Shown here piece by piece: positions 11,101-21,315 of a DNA stretch of 24,813 nucleotides (the first letter of the stretch is position 1; each line of letters begins with the position of its first letter). Below the pieces are notes generated by a model. It was given only the letters and a program-made list of their open reading frames with translations, searched no databases and was not told where the DNA came from. Source of the DNA: Gryganskiella cystojenkinii. Its lineage: Eukaryota; Mortierellomycota; Mortierellomycetes; Mortierellales; Mortierellaceae. The translations under genes and the position numbers were made by a program. Where the stretch lies: positions 5,996 through 30,808 of the forward strand of contig JAAAIG010000452.1 of NCBI GenBank assembly GCA_015852425.1, in the 5' to 3' direction.

Positions 11101-12244
11101 TGGATCGAGGTTATTAGGCGCTTAGATGTTAATCATCCAAACCAGACATGTCGGTATCACCATGAGTCGTGGATCTGCCTTACATTTCAATATAGGACGC
11201 TTTGCAAAGGTATTTCACCGAAGACTCTCTCTGCTCTTCTTGGGCGATAAGCTCAAACACTAAAAAGAAAGATGATTCAAAAAGGACAGATCAGCTCGAT
11301 GGGGTATCGCACAGCATGCGGATGAAATTATTTTTTGGTTTACAAGAAGAGTTACTCACGGTATTCGAGGCATCGAGGGATAATACCTCGTTCCTGATGG
11401 TCGCTCAAGTTGGCCATGTTGGTGGGTCCCTGCATCGTGTAAGTTTTCCCGCTGCCAGTTTGACCATAGGCAAAGATAGTCTATTTTTTTGTGGGTGACA
11501 ATTAGGGTACCGCGGTCAGCAAACTTTTTCTGCGACTGTCCTCGACCAGCATCGGATCCAAGGTTTTTTCTATATATTATCCACTTACGCCATTGTAGCC
11601 TTTGACACATTGCTCCACGATCGATTTTCCTACGTCACTGTTCGAGTAAAAAGCATAATTGTAGAAAATTATGAGGAGCTGTAAGTGTCAGGTTACACAT
11701 GTCTGTGGTCAACTATTTGATTCTGGTAGCCATTCCTTACTTGAAGACCTGTTCCTGGGAAGTCTCTTCTCCTCCAACGCAATCATAAGTAAAAGTTTCG
11801 CTCTTGTATCCGGATCCAGCGATAATATGACTATAAAATAACAATGATGGTTAGCACTTTTTTTGGTTCCTGGGTGTTTTGATGGGGGTGAACGAACGGT
11901 GAACTCTGATTCTTGGATGGTCTCTTTGGAGCCGTTATATTTTACTTTGGTGACTGTGTCTGAATTGAAGTTGGAGATTGTTGTCCTTGACTTGACTGAC
12001 TGCTACTGGTTGTTGAAGATTCGGTCGCCAGGAGCTCTCGTTCGTTCGGTGGTCGTAGCCTGACATAGACTTTGACATGCTCTGAGGCACCTGCCCAACT
12101 ACTACTAAGGGAGAGAGGGGATGGAGGAGATAATTGTAATGTCAGCGTGTTGGAGGAGGGTTGTTCCTGAGTCCTTGAGGTGGGATTAGGCGAAAGTAAC
12201 CATTATGACTTTCAAGGCTCTCTTTCTTCTTACCCTGTTGTCAT
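5195..12244 (-). CDS. Kinesin-12 family motor protein (KIF15-like)
   Basis: This is a plus-end-type N-terminal kinesin with a very long coiled-coil stalk. The model has 15 exons: 12244-12234, 12104-11946, 11830-11741, 11637-11589, 11480-11360, 11259-11184, 11092-10960, 10863-10564, 10462-10304, 10210-10111, 10026-9745, 9651-9613, 9521-8395, 8314-7592 and 7495-5195. Total 1889 codons plus stop, all GT-AG. The motor spans residues ~13-366: [10 protein letters not shown] (14-23), P-loop GQTGSGKT (109-116), switch [11 protein letters not shown] (228-237), switch II DLAGSE (265-270), then [17 protein letters not shown]. The catalytic motifs are intact. The neck [19 protein letters not shown] (from 367) is typical of kinesin-12. 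Coiled coil runs from ~370 to ~1486 with a Ser/Pro-containing break near 510-590. It ends in a [20 protein letters not shown] motif resembling the KIF15/HMMR C-terminus. The last ~400 residues are Ser/Thr-rich and basic. Human KIF15 is 1388 residues, so this is unusually long. Known kinesin-12s act in spindle bipolarity; the role here is inferred. Exon 1 (11 nt) is the least certain part. Confidence 0.92.
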
Positions 12245-12781
12245 GGGAGATGAGAATAAATGGATGAGAGTAAAACCGTAGGAACAGAAGGATGGAGAAA
12301 GTTGAGGTTTGGTTAGTTTGAAGTTGACTGGAACTCGCTGGTACAATATTACATTCTCGATGATGTTTTTGTCGAATGGTTTTAAAAGGGAGACGAATGA
12401 AATGCTGCGCCCAAGGTTACCTGGTGCAGGGGTCGATAGCATCATATATGAACAAGGTTGGTCAACAATGATATGTTACAGAAAAGAGAGTGATGTTACA
12501 ATGAGGGAAAAAGAGGAAAAAGGTATGTTGCTCGTGAAAGAGGAAGAGTGTATCAAAGAGAATGACTGAGTCGGGTGGACAAAGAATGAGAGGGGAAGAG
12601 TGATGCTCCCTTTTTGAATTGATCGCAACGTAGAACAAGAAAAAAGTCAACAAAAAACACCGAGCGCGTTTCTTTTTGATCATTTTGGAGGTCTCGACGC
12701 GTCTGGTGGCTTGTATTTTTATCAAAACCGAACTATTGTTACAAAGAGGTAGGCTCTATTCGAATGGTACAAAACTTGTGC
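12245..12781. promoter_or_regulatory. Intergenic region: kinesin promoter plus 3' UTR of the Zn2Cys6 gene
   Basis: These 537 bp lie between the start of the kinesin gene and the stop of the next gene, both on the minus strand. The kinesin-proximal part is pyrimidine-rich on the minus strand. No exact AATAAA is seen on the minus strand just past the Zn2Cys6 stop. Short plus-strand open frames here have no recognisable features. Confidence 0.45.
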
Positions 12782-15700
12782 TCACATCATGCTTTGCCAC
12801 GAGGAAGTATCAAAGTCAAGACTTGGGTTCGTGAACGACTGATGCTGTTGCTGTAGCTGTTGCTGCTGAGCTTGCGAGATTGGGAGTGATGGCTGAAGAC
12901 CGGGCTGTGGAAACTGACTGAAACTAGAAGGTCCGTTGTTGCTGCTAGTGCCCACACCCTGACCGAGATGATGATGATGATTAAGATTTGTATGGGTATC
13001 CTCGGCCATCGTCTGACTCAAAAACGCCTGGATCTGTTCCGCGTTCATCTCTTCGTTCTGTCTGTTACCACCGCCGTTGTTGTTGGTGTTCACGTCAACA
13101 ACAACACTGTCCATCTTCATAGGCATAAACATGTCGGCCTGAGAAGTGACAGACTGGTTGAAGCTCGAACTCGTCAACCCTCCAAACATGGATTGAGAGT
13201 TTGATCCAAGCATCGAACCACTATTACTGTTGTCGTTGTTGCTGTTGCCATTGAGTCTAGTCTGCTCATTGACGTTGCCCAGTATGGTACCTTGCGTCAC
13301 GTCCTGTAGAGTATCCATCATACCTCCTCCGGACGAAGACAGGTCGCCCCAAAATGTTGGCTGGGAATGACTGGATTGGATCATAGAGCCGATATTCGAA
13401 TGGAATGGTGACTGTGGCGATTGTAATTGCTGTTGCTGTTGCTGGTATGAAGGCTGTTGTTGAAACTGGGGCTGATTCACAGCAAGACCTTGAGGGTTAA
13501 CGAACGGGCTGCTGCTCTGCGTGAACTGAGGTGTTGATTGTGGTTGATGAACATGTGACTGAGGCGTATAGCTTTGCTGCTGATGTTGGTGCTGGTGCGG
13601 AGAATGAGACTGCTGCTGCTGCTTATGATGATGATGATGGTGATGATGTTGTTGTTGTTGTTGTGGTTGTTGTTGTTGTGGTTGTTGCTGCTGTTGTACC
13701 TGCTGTTGCTGATGATTAAACTCTTGAAAGACCTGACTGGTCGCTTCCATGTGGCAACCCGCTGGCGGGATCGCAGACATTGCCCGTGGTTGATTAAGGA
13801 TCGCAGTCGAAGTCTGATACTGGTTCAAACTCTCCACGACAAGCGGTCCACCAAACGGGCCGATAAACTGAGAGACCTTTTGGCATTTGCCGGGATGCTG
13901 ATAGATCCATGCATCATCCGGTACAGTCGCCGACGAGCTCGGTGATAACTTTGACACCACATCTGTCTGGAGCAAGTATTGAGACGGCTTGAATCGTAGA
14001 GAGTCGTCGTGGTCACTGTATCGCTTTCGAGGTTGACTCGGCAAGTCTCCAAGTGGTTGGGCCAGTGGTGACACTGCAGCGCTCCCTCGGACCTTGGCTC
14101 GTTCCAATCGACCAATCTTGACGAGATGACTCAGCTGTCGATCGTCTCCGCCCTTGGGGACCGAGTGGTGCACATGTCCGCCTGCACTGCCCCCTAATCT
14201 GCCCAGAGCAATCTTGTTTCGTTTCGCAATCGCCATACTCTTGATCGCGGTTGCACAGATATGCACCGTCGAGTCGCTGAGCCCCTTGACCGTGTGCATA
14301 AACTCATCAAAGAACGTCAGCACGCAGTTGATAGTTTGTTCATCGATGTTGGCTCGAGGTGAAGAGTAGTACTCGCGGAAGAATCGCGTCAGGTAATCAA
14401 AATTGGCGACAGACTCCTCGGCTACCTTGACATCAGTCGATTTCATATACATGGCTTGAATACGGATGGCGTTCGTCATGGCATATTCGGGAACACCTGT
14501 GATCTCGAACGTTCTTGAGTATGTCCTGATGAGAACTTTGGAAATATCCGTGATCTTTGAGGCTGCTTTCAGACAGATATCCTGTGATCGATATGGCTGG
14601 CGTTTGACGTGTTCGGAGGGTGAGATGTACGGTTTGTGGAGCAAAATCAGAGTCGACTCGTAGAGCATTTGCGCAACGCCTAGCGAAAAGTAGAGAATGG
14701 TCAGTACTGGTGTCATTAAAAAGGTCAGTCCGTGATATCAGCTCTCGTCTGAATGTTACCTCCTCTGGCATTGTACATGGCCTCTGGATCATCTACTTTC
14801 ATATCAAAACTGAACCGAAGAGCTGCGGGAAGTTGAAGTTGCCACTGGATAAGCTGCTGCTCATAGTTCTTTGGTAAACTACCGGGAACCATATCCTGAA
14901 CCTCAGTCACGTTAAAGACGTATCGTTTCACGTTCCTGAAAATCCTCCACAGCTTGCACATGTGCACAAGAAAGAGTGTGTTCGAGTACTCGTCTTCACC
15001 CTCGGTAGAGGTTGGCACGAGCAATGAAACATCAATCTCGTTGTCGTCCAACAATGGTCGCCTTCCTGTAACACTGGACGTGTAACTGTCGTAGACATAG
15101 ACACACCAAAAGACTCGTTTCCTAGTCTCCTGGACTTGTTTGTCAGGAATCCAACGGTCGCACTTGCGGTGCAGTCCCAGATCTGCGGCCATGAGGATCG
15201 CTTGCTGGACATAATGGTGACCCAGTCCCAAGATCTTGGGGTATTGAGACAAGAGCAGCAAACCCTGGACCGTTGACACTCTCGGTATTCCAATGCAGTA
15301 ATCTAGGACCTGCCTTGCACGGTCAAAGAATGGGGCCGCCAATGTCTTTTTGTCGTTTGGATCGGTGTAGCAGAACTCGTGTTGATAATCTCCTGTTAAT
15401 GCGGCGGCCATGAATACGCTGTTCAAAAGAAAGATGCTCTGAGGTTCGTATCGATCCTCCAGTGCCTGCAATAATGTCGTCTTTTGTATCATCGGCAAAA
15501 ACACATAGTAATGCTGAATATGCGGAGAAAAGACATTTGGTGACTTGTTAGGTTGCTCCACTTTTTCCCATCAGGCCTACACACACACACACTCTCTATT
15601 CTGTTCCATCTGCAAAAAGTGTCTTACCGAGTAGTAAATATCAATAAGTGCGTCGATAACTTCCACTGGGGGCATTGTATACGCTTCGAGTGGAAGGTCG

Positions 15701-17180
15701 ATATCCTGAGCGTCGTGCACGTCAAACGAGATCTCCTCGTCCCAAAACTTGTTTTGATCTGTCGACGTGAACAGCATGGTTCCCTTGCCAAGATACATGG
15801 AGGCATCAAAGAGGCGCAGCTTATCCATTGTGGCGGCGAGATCTCCGACATGGTCGTCGTATTCCTCGTGGTCATCCTCCTGAGTCGTGGAATTGAGAGA
15901 TCCTGCTATTGAAGACGCTGGTGATTTTGCTACCGTTGTCGACTGGTTCCAGAAAATTTGAGAGTTAGTTTAGGTTTGAATCCCTTCGCTAAATATTGCG
16001 TCTCCAAAGTGCTCCAGGGTTAACCTACCGTCGATGTTGGCACTTGGGCGGCATTATCGGATCCTTCGGACTTTAGGGGCTGGTATATAGGTGTACTGGT
16101 GAGTGAGGAAGTCGGTATTTCCGGTGAGAGCGTCGAGGATGGTGCATGGCTTGAGTTCTACCAAATAGACGGGCAAGAAGTTAGCTCTGAAATACTCTAT
16201 ATCTTGTATATGATTGAATATTCATAAAAAACAGCTCCTACCATGGAGACGTTGGCACCACTTTGGTCCCAGGTCTGTAAGGTCGATTGAGCAATAGCCT
16301 CTGGTGATGTAACATTAGCTCGATCCGTCACTTTCACAAGAGTCGGATTCTGTTGTTGTTGTTGTTGCTGTTGACTATCCATATCGTTACTTCCAGATGT
16401 AGATCCCGGGGAGGCAGAGACTGCTTCCGGTTTAGAATTTCCCGTCGCATTATTACTTGAACCAGCGACCACTTGACTCTGAGCGGGCATGACCCTGTTC
16501 AAGAGTTGTTCCATTTGACTGAGTCGTTCCGAATACGCAGATTCAATCGTCTCCAGACGCGACTGCAAGATCTCGACCTCTGAGTTGTTGGTCTTGGGTT
16601 GCTGAGCTTTTTGAGATTTCTTACGTCTGGGTGCCACAGTCTTGCCCAATAAAAAGGTGCATTCCATCAATCCAGCGTATAGACAAGGTCCACATGTTGG
16701 GCTGGCTTGGTCGCATTTTGTCTATAAGCGGAAGAAGAAGAAGAAGAGAGAATCCACTTAGTGAACAGAGACAAAGGAAAAAAGAATAAAGCCTGGTGGT
16801 AAGCGCTTTTGTGGGACGGCAGATACTTCAAATAAGGTAATTTTAAAAAAAATTGTACGCCCTGCCTGTCCCTTTGGCTCTCCTCTTTTTATTCCCTTTG
16901 GTCTCTGTCCGCTCAGCTGCCCACTGCGCAATCTACGACTTGGCCCGAGTGTGCGGTGTGTGTCCCCGGGAGTGTTCATATATCAAGAGAGCAAAATGAT
17001 AGACGAGAGCATGGTCGCTGACTGACAGTCTCTGGAAAAAATAGTCTAATTTGACCAAGTGCAGGTGATAATGGTCAAGGTGCATATGAATAATACCTTT
17101 CTCCTACGACATTGATCGCAACCGATGGCGGGAGGGGTCTTTTTCTTTTTCGCTTGGATATCTGCAATTGATTCAGACAT
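12782..17180 (-). CDS. Zn(II)2Cys6 fungal transcription factor with Gln/His-rich C-terminus
   Basis: The model has 6 exons: 17180-17097, 16721-16242, 16157-16029, 15942-15628, 15513-14760 and 14679-12782, giving 1219 codons plus stop. The binuclear zinc cluster has all six cysteines (21, 24, 31, 38, 41, 49) with spacing CX2CX6CX6CX2CX7C, preceded by the basic KKKK at 11-14. A basic linker (APRRKKSQK) and a short coiled coil (~76-107), typical of dimerising members, follow. The middle region (~325-600) matches the fungal-specific TF domain: DALIDIYYSHYYVFLPMIQK, a QGLLLLSQYPKILG helix, AADLGLHRKCDRW, KRVFWCVYVYD and GRRPLLDDNEIDV, then MLYESTLILLHKPYI. The C-terminal third is low complexity, with Gln runs, eight consecutive His and Asn/Gly-rich stretches, likely a disordered activation region. 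An in-frame TAG lies 18 nt before the ATG. The target pathway cannot be told from sequence. The splice from exon 4 to exon 5 was chosen among several possible acceptors by frame and domain continuity. Confidence 0.9.
13607..13713 (-). repeat. Gln/His triplet-repeat tract in the Zn2Cys6 gene
   Basis: Imperfect CAA/CAG and CAT/CAC triplets encode Gln runs broken by Pro or Val, then eight consecutive His, Lys and more Gln. Mixed synonymous codons argue for selection on the protein rather than a young pure microsatellite. Confidence 0.85.
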
Positions 17181-18240
17181 GGCAGAGAGGACCGACTATC
17201 GCGATGAAGAACGAGGGTAAACTATCTCTTCACCGAGAAGCTTGTCTGTGACGTAGGAGAGGAGAAGGGGGATATTGTCAGTCAGACTGCGAGAGAGAAA
17301 CGACAAAGGTGAATAGGGTGTATAGTGTTTGGGGGCAAGGGCAGTTATGCCGTGCTTTCCTTGTCTGTAGGTTGCAATATAGGAAAGGGAGAAAGAAAGA
17401 AATGATCCCGCAGTATTGAATTACCAAAATGTGAATGGTTACAACGTGAGGGTGGGGGCGAGGGAGCGGATGGAAGAATTGGTTTATATGTCGCGAGGGT
17501 GAGGGTTCAAAAGAAGTAATGAAAAGAGAGGCGAACGGTCGGGACTGACAGCGGTCAAAGCGAATGAAATGTTGAATGCGATTGAGCGGGTGAGTGGCGT
17601 GCGTGAGTGTACCAAATTAAAAAAAAAAAGAGTCAAAATGTGTCCATTTGAAAGAAAAAAAAAGATCACAAACAGACAATCAAACGAGAATGGTCGATTC
17701 TGATTGGCCAAAATTACTTGAGCCACCAATTTCGAGACCCAATACCAAGGAAAAAGGGAAATGATCAGCCGCAAGAAAAGCATGAAATCGATTGTTGTTT
17801 ATCTCTGCTGTGGGAAGGGACCAAGAAGCATTTACAGTAAATCGGGCTTTTTCTTTTGTTACAATTGTTGGCACTAAGCGTCCGACAGAGTGTGTTGCCT
17901 GTGACAATGTTCCTCAGACCGTACAGAGAGTTCGCCTGCAATAACAATTCACAGCCCCACAAACCCACTGCATCTTCTTGTCTGAAAATCAATCAGATGT
18001 TTGCCCGCGTTGCATTGCAACAGAACACCTGTGTGACGACGACCACAGCTCCTTTTTTCATAACAAAGCTTGCCTCGGCCAGCAGAATAAACAGGCCTTG
18101 AGTGTGCGAAAAATAGAAACTTTGGTTCTTCCACAGTGTTAGTGTGGAGGGGTTGCAAAAAGTTAATTTATTTTGATATTGTACAGAGAAATGAAGGACA
18201 ACTTTTTTCCTTTTTTTTTTTTGGTTTGTTTGCTTGTATT
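17181..18240. promoter_or_regulatory. Intergenic region: Zn2Cys6 gene promoter plus 3' UTR of the HMG gene
   Basis: This 1060-bp stretch lies between the start of the Zn2Cys6 gene and the stop of the HMG-box gene. An exact AATAAA on the minus strand (plus-strand TTTATT at 18167-18172) lies about 70 nt past the HMG stop. The rest is AG/CT-skewed with short A/T runs. Open frames are short and carry no recognisable motif. A TGACGTA (CRE-like) motif occurs near 17247-17253, about 70 bp upstream of the Zn2Cys6 ATG. Confidence 0.45.
18167..18172 (-). terminator. Candidate polyadenylation signal of the HMG-box gene
   Basis: The minus strand reads AATAAA about 69 nt downstream of the TGA at 18243-18241, in an AT-rich context. 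Confidence 0.5.
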
Positions 18241-21200
18241 TCATCCCATCCGCTTCTTCTCCTGCTTGGACTTTTTGGCCGAGTGCAACTGCATTTCCTC
18301 CGCATACCGTTGCTTGTCCTGCTCCGCTTTCTTTTCCCAGGGCTGACGTTGTTCTGGAGTCATGTCCTTCCACATCTTGGCCGCTATTTGAGGGATCGCT
18401 TCGTTGGGATATTCCTGTCGGATGCGTGCACTCTCACTGGATCGAAAAAACAAAAATGATCCAATCGGGTGTTTGGGTGCATCTGGATCCTTGGGCTTTT
18501 TCTTGCCACGACCTCCCTTCGCATCCTTGCCGTTAATTGCCAGGTCACCATTACTGCCGCCTCCGGTACCAGCGCCATTGCTGCCGTTATTGTTATGATT
18601 GTTGCTGCTGCTGGCATCGTTGAATCCGTGTCCAGCACTCAAAACGGCGGCTTTTTGTTGATGGTGATTGAGGTTCATGTTGGTGTTGTGATCGTTGTTA
18701 TGGTTGTTGCTGTTGTTGACCTGATGATTCATGACTGGCGGCAAGGCAATGGCTGGAGGCATCGCTTGTATATGTTGCTGTTGATTATGATTGTGATGAA
18801 CGTTGTGTTGTTGGTTTGCGTTATGGTTCTGTTTCGCATTCTGGTTCTGAGACTTGGGACGACCACCCTTTCCAGATTTTGACGATGTGAGAACGACAGT
18901 AGCCACATGAGTCGTTGGTGGGACAGCAATTGCAGGAGCTCGAGATGGAGCCGGTGCGGGCGCTGGAGTCGGCGCTGGCACAGGTGCAGGGGCCGCCGCG
19001 GGAGGACCGGGGGCGGGCGCAGAGGAGGATGATGCACCAGAGATAGAGCCACCGCTTCGTTTTCGATGGGCACTTGACGCTGCAATCTGGGCCTTGCTTC
19101 GACGAGAGTACACATAGTTGGGATTCTCCTCCATAAAACTCTTCTTGATGATCGCCGCCGCTTTCGTGTATTCCTGCTTCATGTCTGGGGTCATTTTGGC
19201 CCACTTTTGACCAATCGCCCGAGAAATCTCACTCACGGTCAAGTTGGCGTTCTCGAGCAGCAGCTGGTGACGCATCTTTTGGTTGAAGATCAGGTACGAG
19301 TTCATGGGTCGCCTAGGTCGGTTAGGGTCCAGACCAACATTCTGGGTGTAGGTGTTTTCAACCTCAACCTGAAAATAAAAATAAAAAGAGTTAAAAATTA
19401 GACTGAATTCCAGGGATAATTGATGCGAACAAAAAAGAGCTTCATTTTTCTCATCCTGATTCACTTACAGCTGCCACAGCCGCTGCTGCTGCTGCTGCCT
19501 TGGCTTTCTTTGAAGTACCGTGATCCGCCTCCGCTGCGGCTCGCTTCTTGGACATTCGAGTGTACACATAGTCTGGATGACTAATGTTGAATGTGTCTTT
19601 GATGTCCTTTGCACGAGATGTGTAGAGCGATTTTCGGTCCTAGGAGATAAAAGAGAAGAGTTCAATTTTAGACTCTTTTACCAGTGATTCAATCAATACA
19701 ATTTGGTGCTGTTCATTTGACCAGTATCGATTCTTACTGTCGACATCTCTTGCCACTCTTCTCCAAGACGTTTACTGAGAGCTGCAGTCTTCAGAGTTGG
19801 GAACAACTTCTGAAGTTCGGGACGACGAACACTCGAAAAGACCAAGAACGCATTCATCGGTCGCTTCGGCTTGCCAGAGGGATGCAGTGCTGGTTGCGAC
19901 AGGGGCAAAGCGATTGGTGGAGCATTGTAATACTGTTGTTGCTGCGGTTGCTGCTGTTGCTGAGGAGTTTGGATCTGCTGTTGATTGGGTGTGACAGAGC
20001 CAGGCAGTTGTTGGCGCTGTAGCTGATGCTGTCGCAAGAGAGCCTGCTGTTGCTGCTGCTGCAACTGAAGCTGTTGTTGCATCTGGGACTGAGAATGCTG
20101 CTGTTGTTGAAGTTGCTGTTGCTGTTGGTACATTTGTTGGGCTTGTTGCTGCTGAGCTTGCTGTTGCTGCGCTTGCTGCAACTGCTGTCGTTGGTGCAGC
20201 TGTTGTTGCTTAGTCATCTTGCCAGAGGACGTCGGAGGTAACAATGGCATAACCATATCAGGCTTGGTTGGGGGTGTGGCTATTGTCATATCTGGGGCCG
20301 GAGCAGGTGCTGGAGCAGGCACGGGTGTAGGGTCCACGACCTTCTTTTTCCGACCACGAACTCCCTTCACCTTAGGCTTTACTTCCGTACCGGCCGCAGG
20401 TGCCGCGATAGATGGACTCGCGGCTTGAGAGACAGCTAAAGAGACAGATTGAGGTAGTTGGACCGGAATCGTACGGGGTACTATATCCATGCTCTCGTGT
20501 CTTTGATGTCTCAGTGATTGTTGCTGAAGTGGTGGTTGAGTTACAGTCAACGGTTGGTGCTGTTGCTGTTGCTGAGGATGCTGCTGCTGGTGTTGTTGTT
20601 GCTGCTGCGGTTGATTTTGTTGGTACTGGTGTGCTCCATGGTGCTGTTGTTGCTGATGCTGGTGTTGTTGTTGTTGTTGTTGTTGCTGATGCTGTTGCTG
20701 TTGTTGCTGTTGTTGCTGTTGTTGCTGTTGCTGTTGAAGCTGATTCTGAAATATATGCGGCGGCGATGGCTGGTGCTGTTGCTGCTGGAAACTAGGGTAT
20801 TGCTGTTGGTGCTGGGCCAAGGAGGCAGGCGTCATAGAACTACTGTACATTCGGTTGTGTCCACCCATGGTCGAATCCATGCCTCCGTACGCGCTAGGTG
20901 AGGGCATTGGCTGTGCTAGATTCACGTTCTGCCTTGCTGTCTCTGGCGATGGCACACTCTCCACGTTCATTTTGGCGTTCTTCTTGTTTTGAGCAGCCGT
21001 TTTCTTTGGAGCTGCGGTTTTAGGGACCTTGGGTTGCTTCTTCTTGGGCTCTGGTTCAGGTATCGCTACCTTTGGCGGTGGCAACTGTGGGGATTCCTTG
21101 GGTGTGATGACGGACTGACCAGGAGGAGTAGATTGTTGATGATGTTGGTGCTGTTGCGTCTGAGGCTGGGGTAAGATTGAGTGAGGAGACGGATATTGTT

Positions 21201-21274
21201 GCTGAGGCGACTGCTGGGTCGAGTGGTACGAATACGGCGATTGTGGTAAGGGTTGGTTAAGGTGCCGGGGAGCT

Positions 21275-21315
<41 letters not shown>

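Noticed and set aside
13621..13720. Triplet array as a CRISPR-like or other structured repeat
   Set aside because: It has a 3-bp period without spacers and encodes Gln/His in frame with the regulator, in a eukaryotic context.
19684..20901. Plus-strand open frames rich in Leu, Val and Ala opposite the HMG gene (for example 20518-20901 and 20026-20241)
   Set aside because: They are the antisense of CAG/CAA triplet runs, which read as Leu, Val or Ala/Cys repeats in other frames. They show no family resemblance, and the minus-strand gene explains the region.
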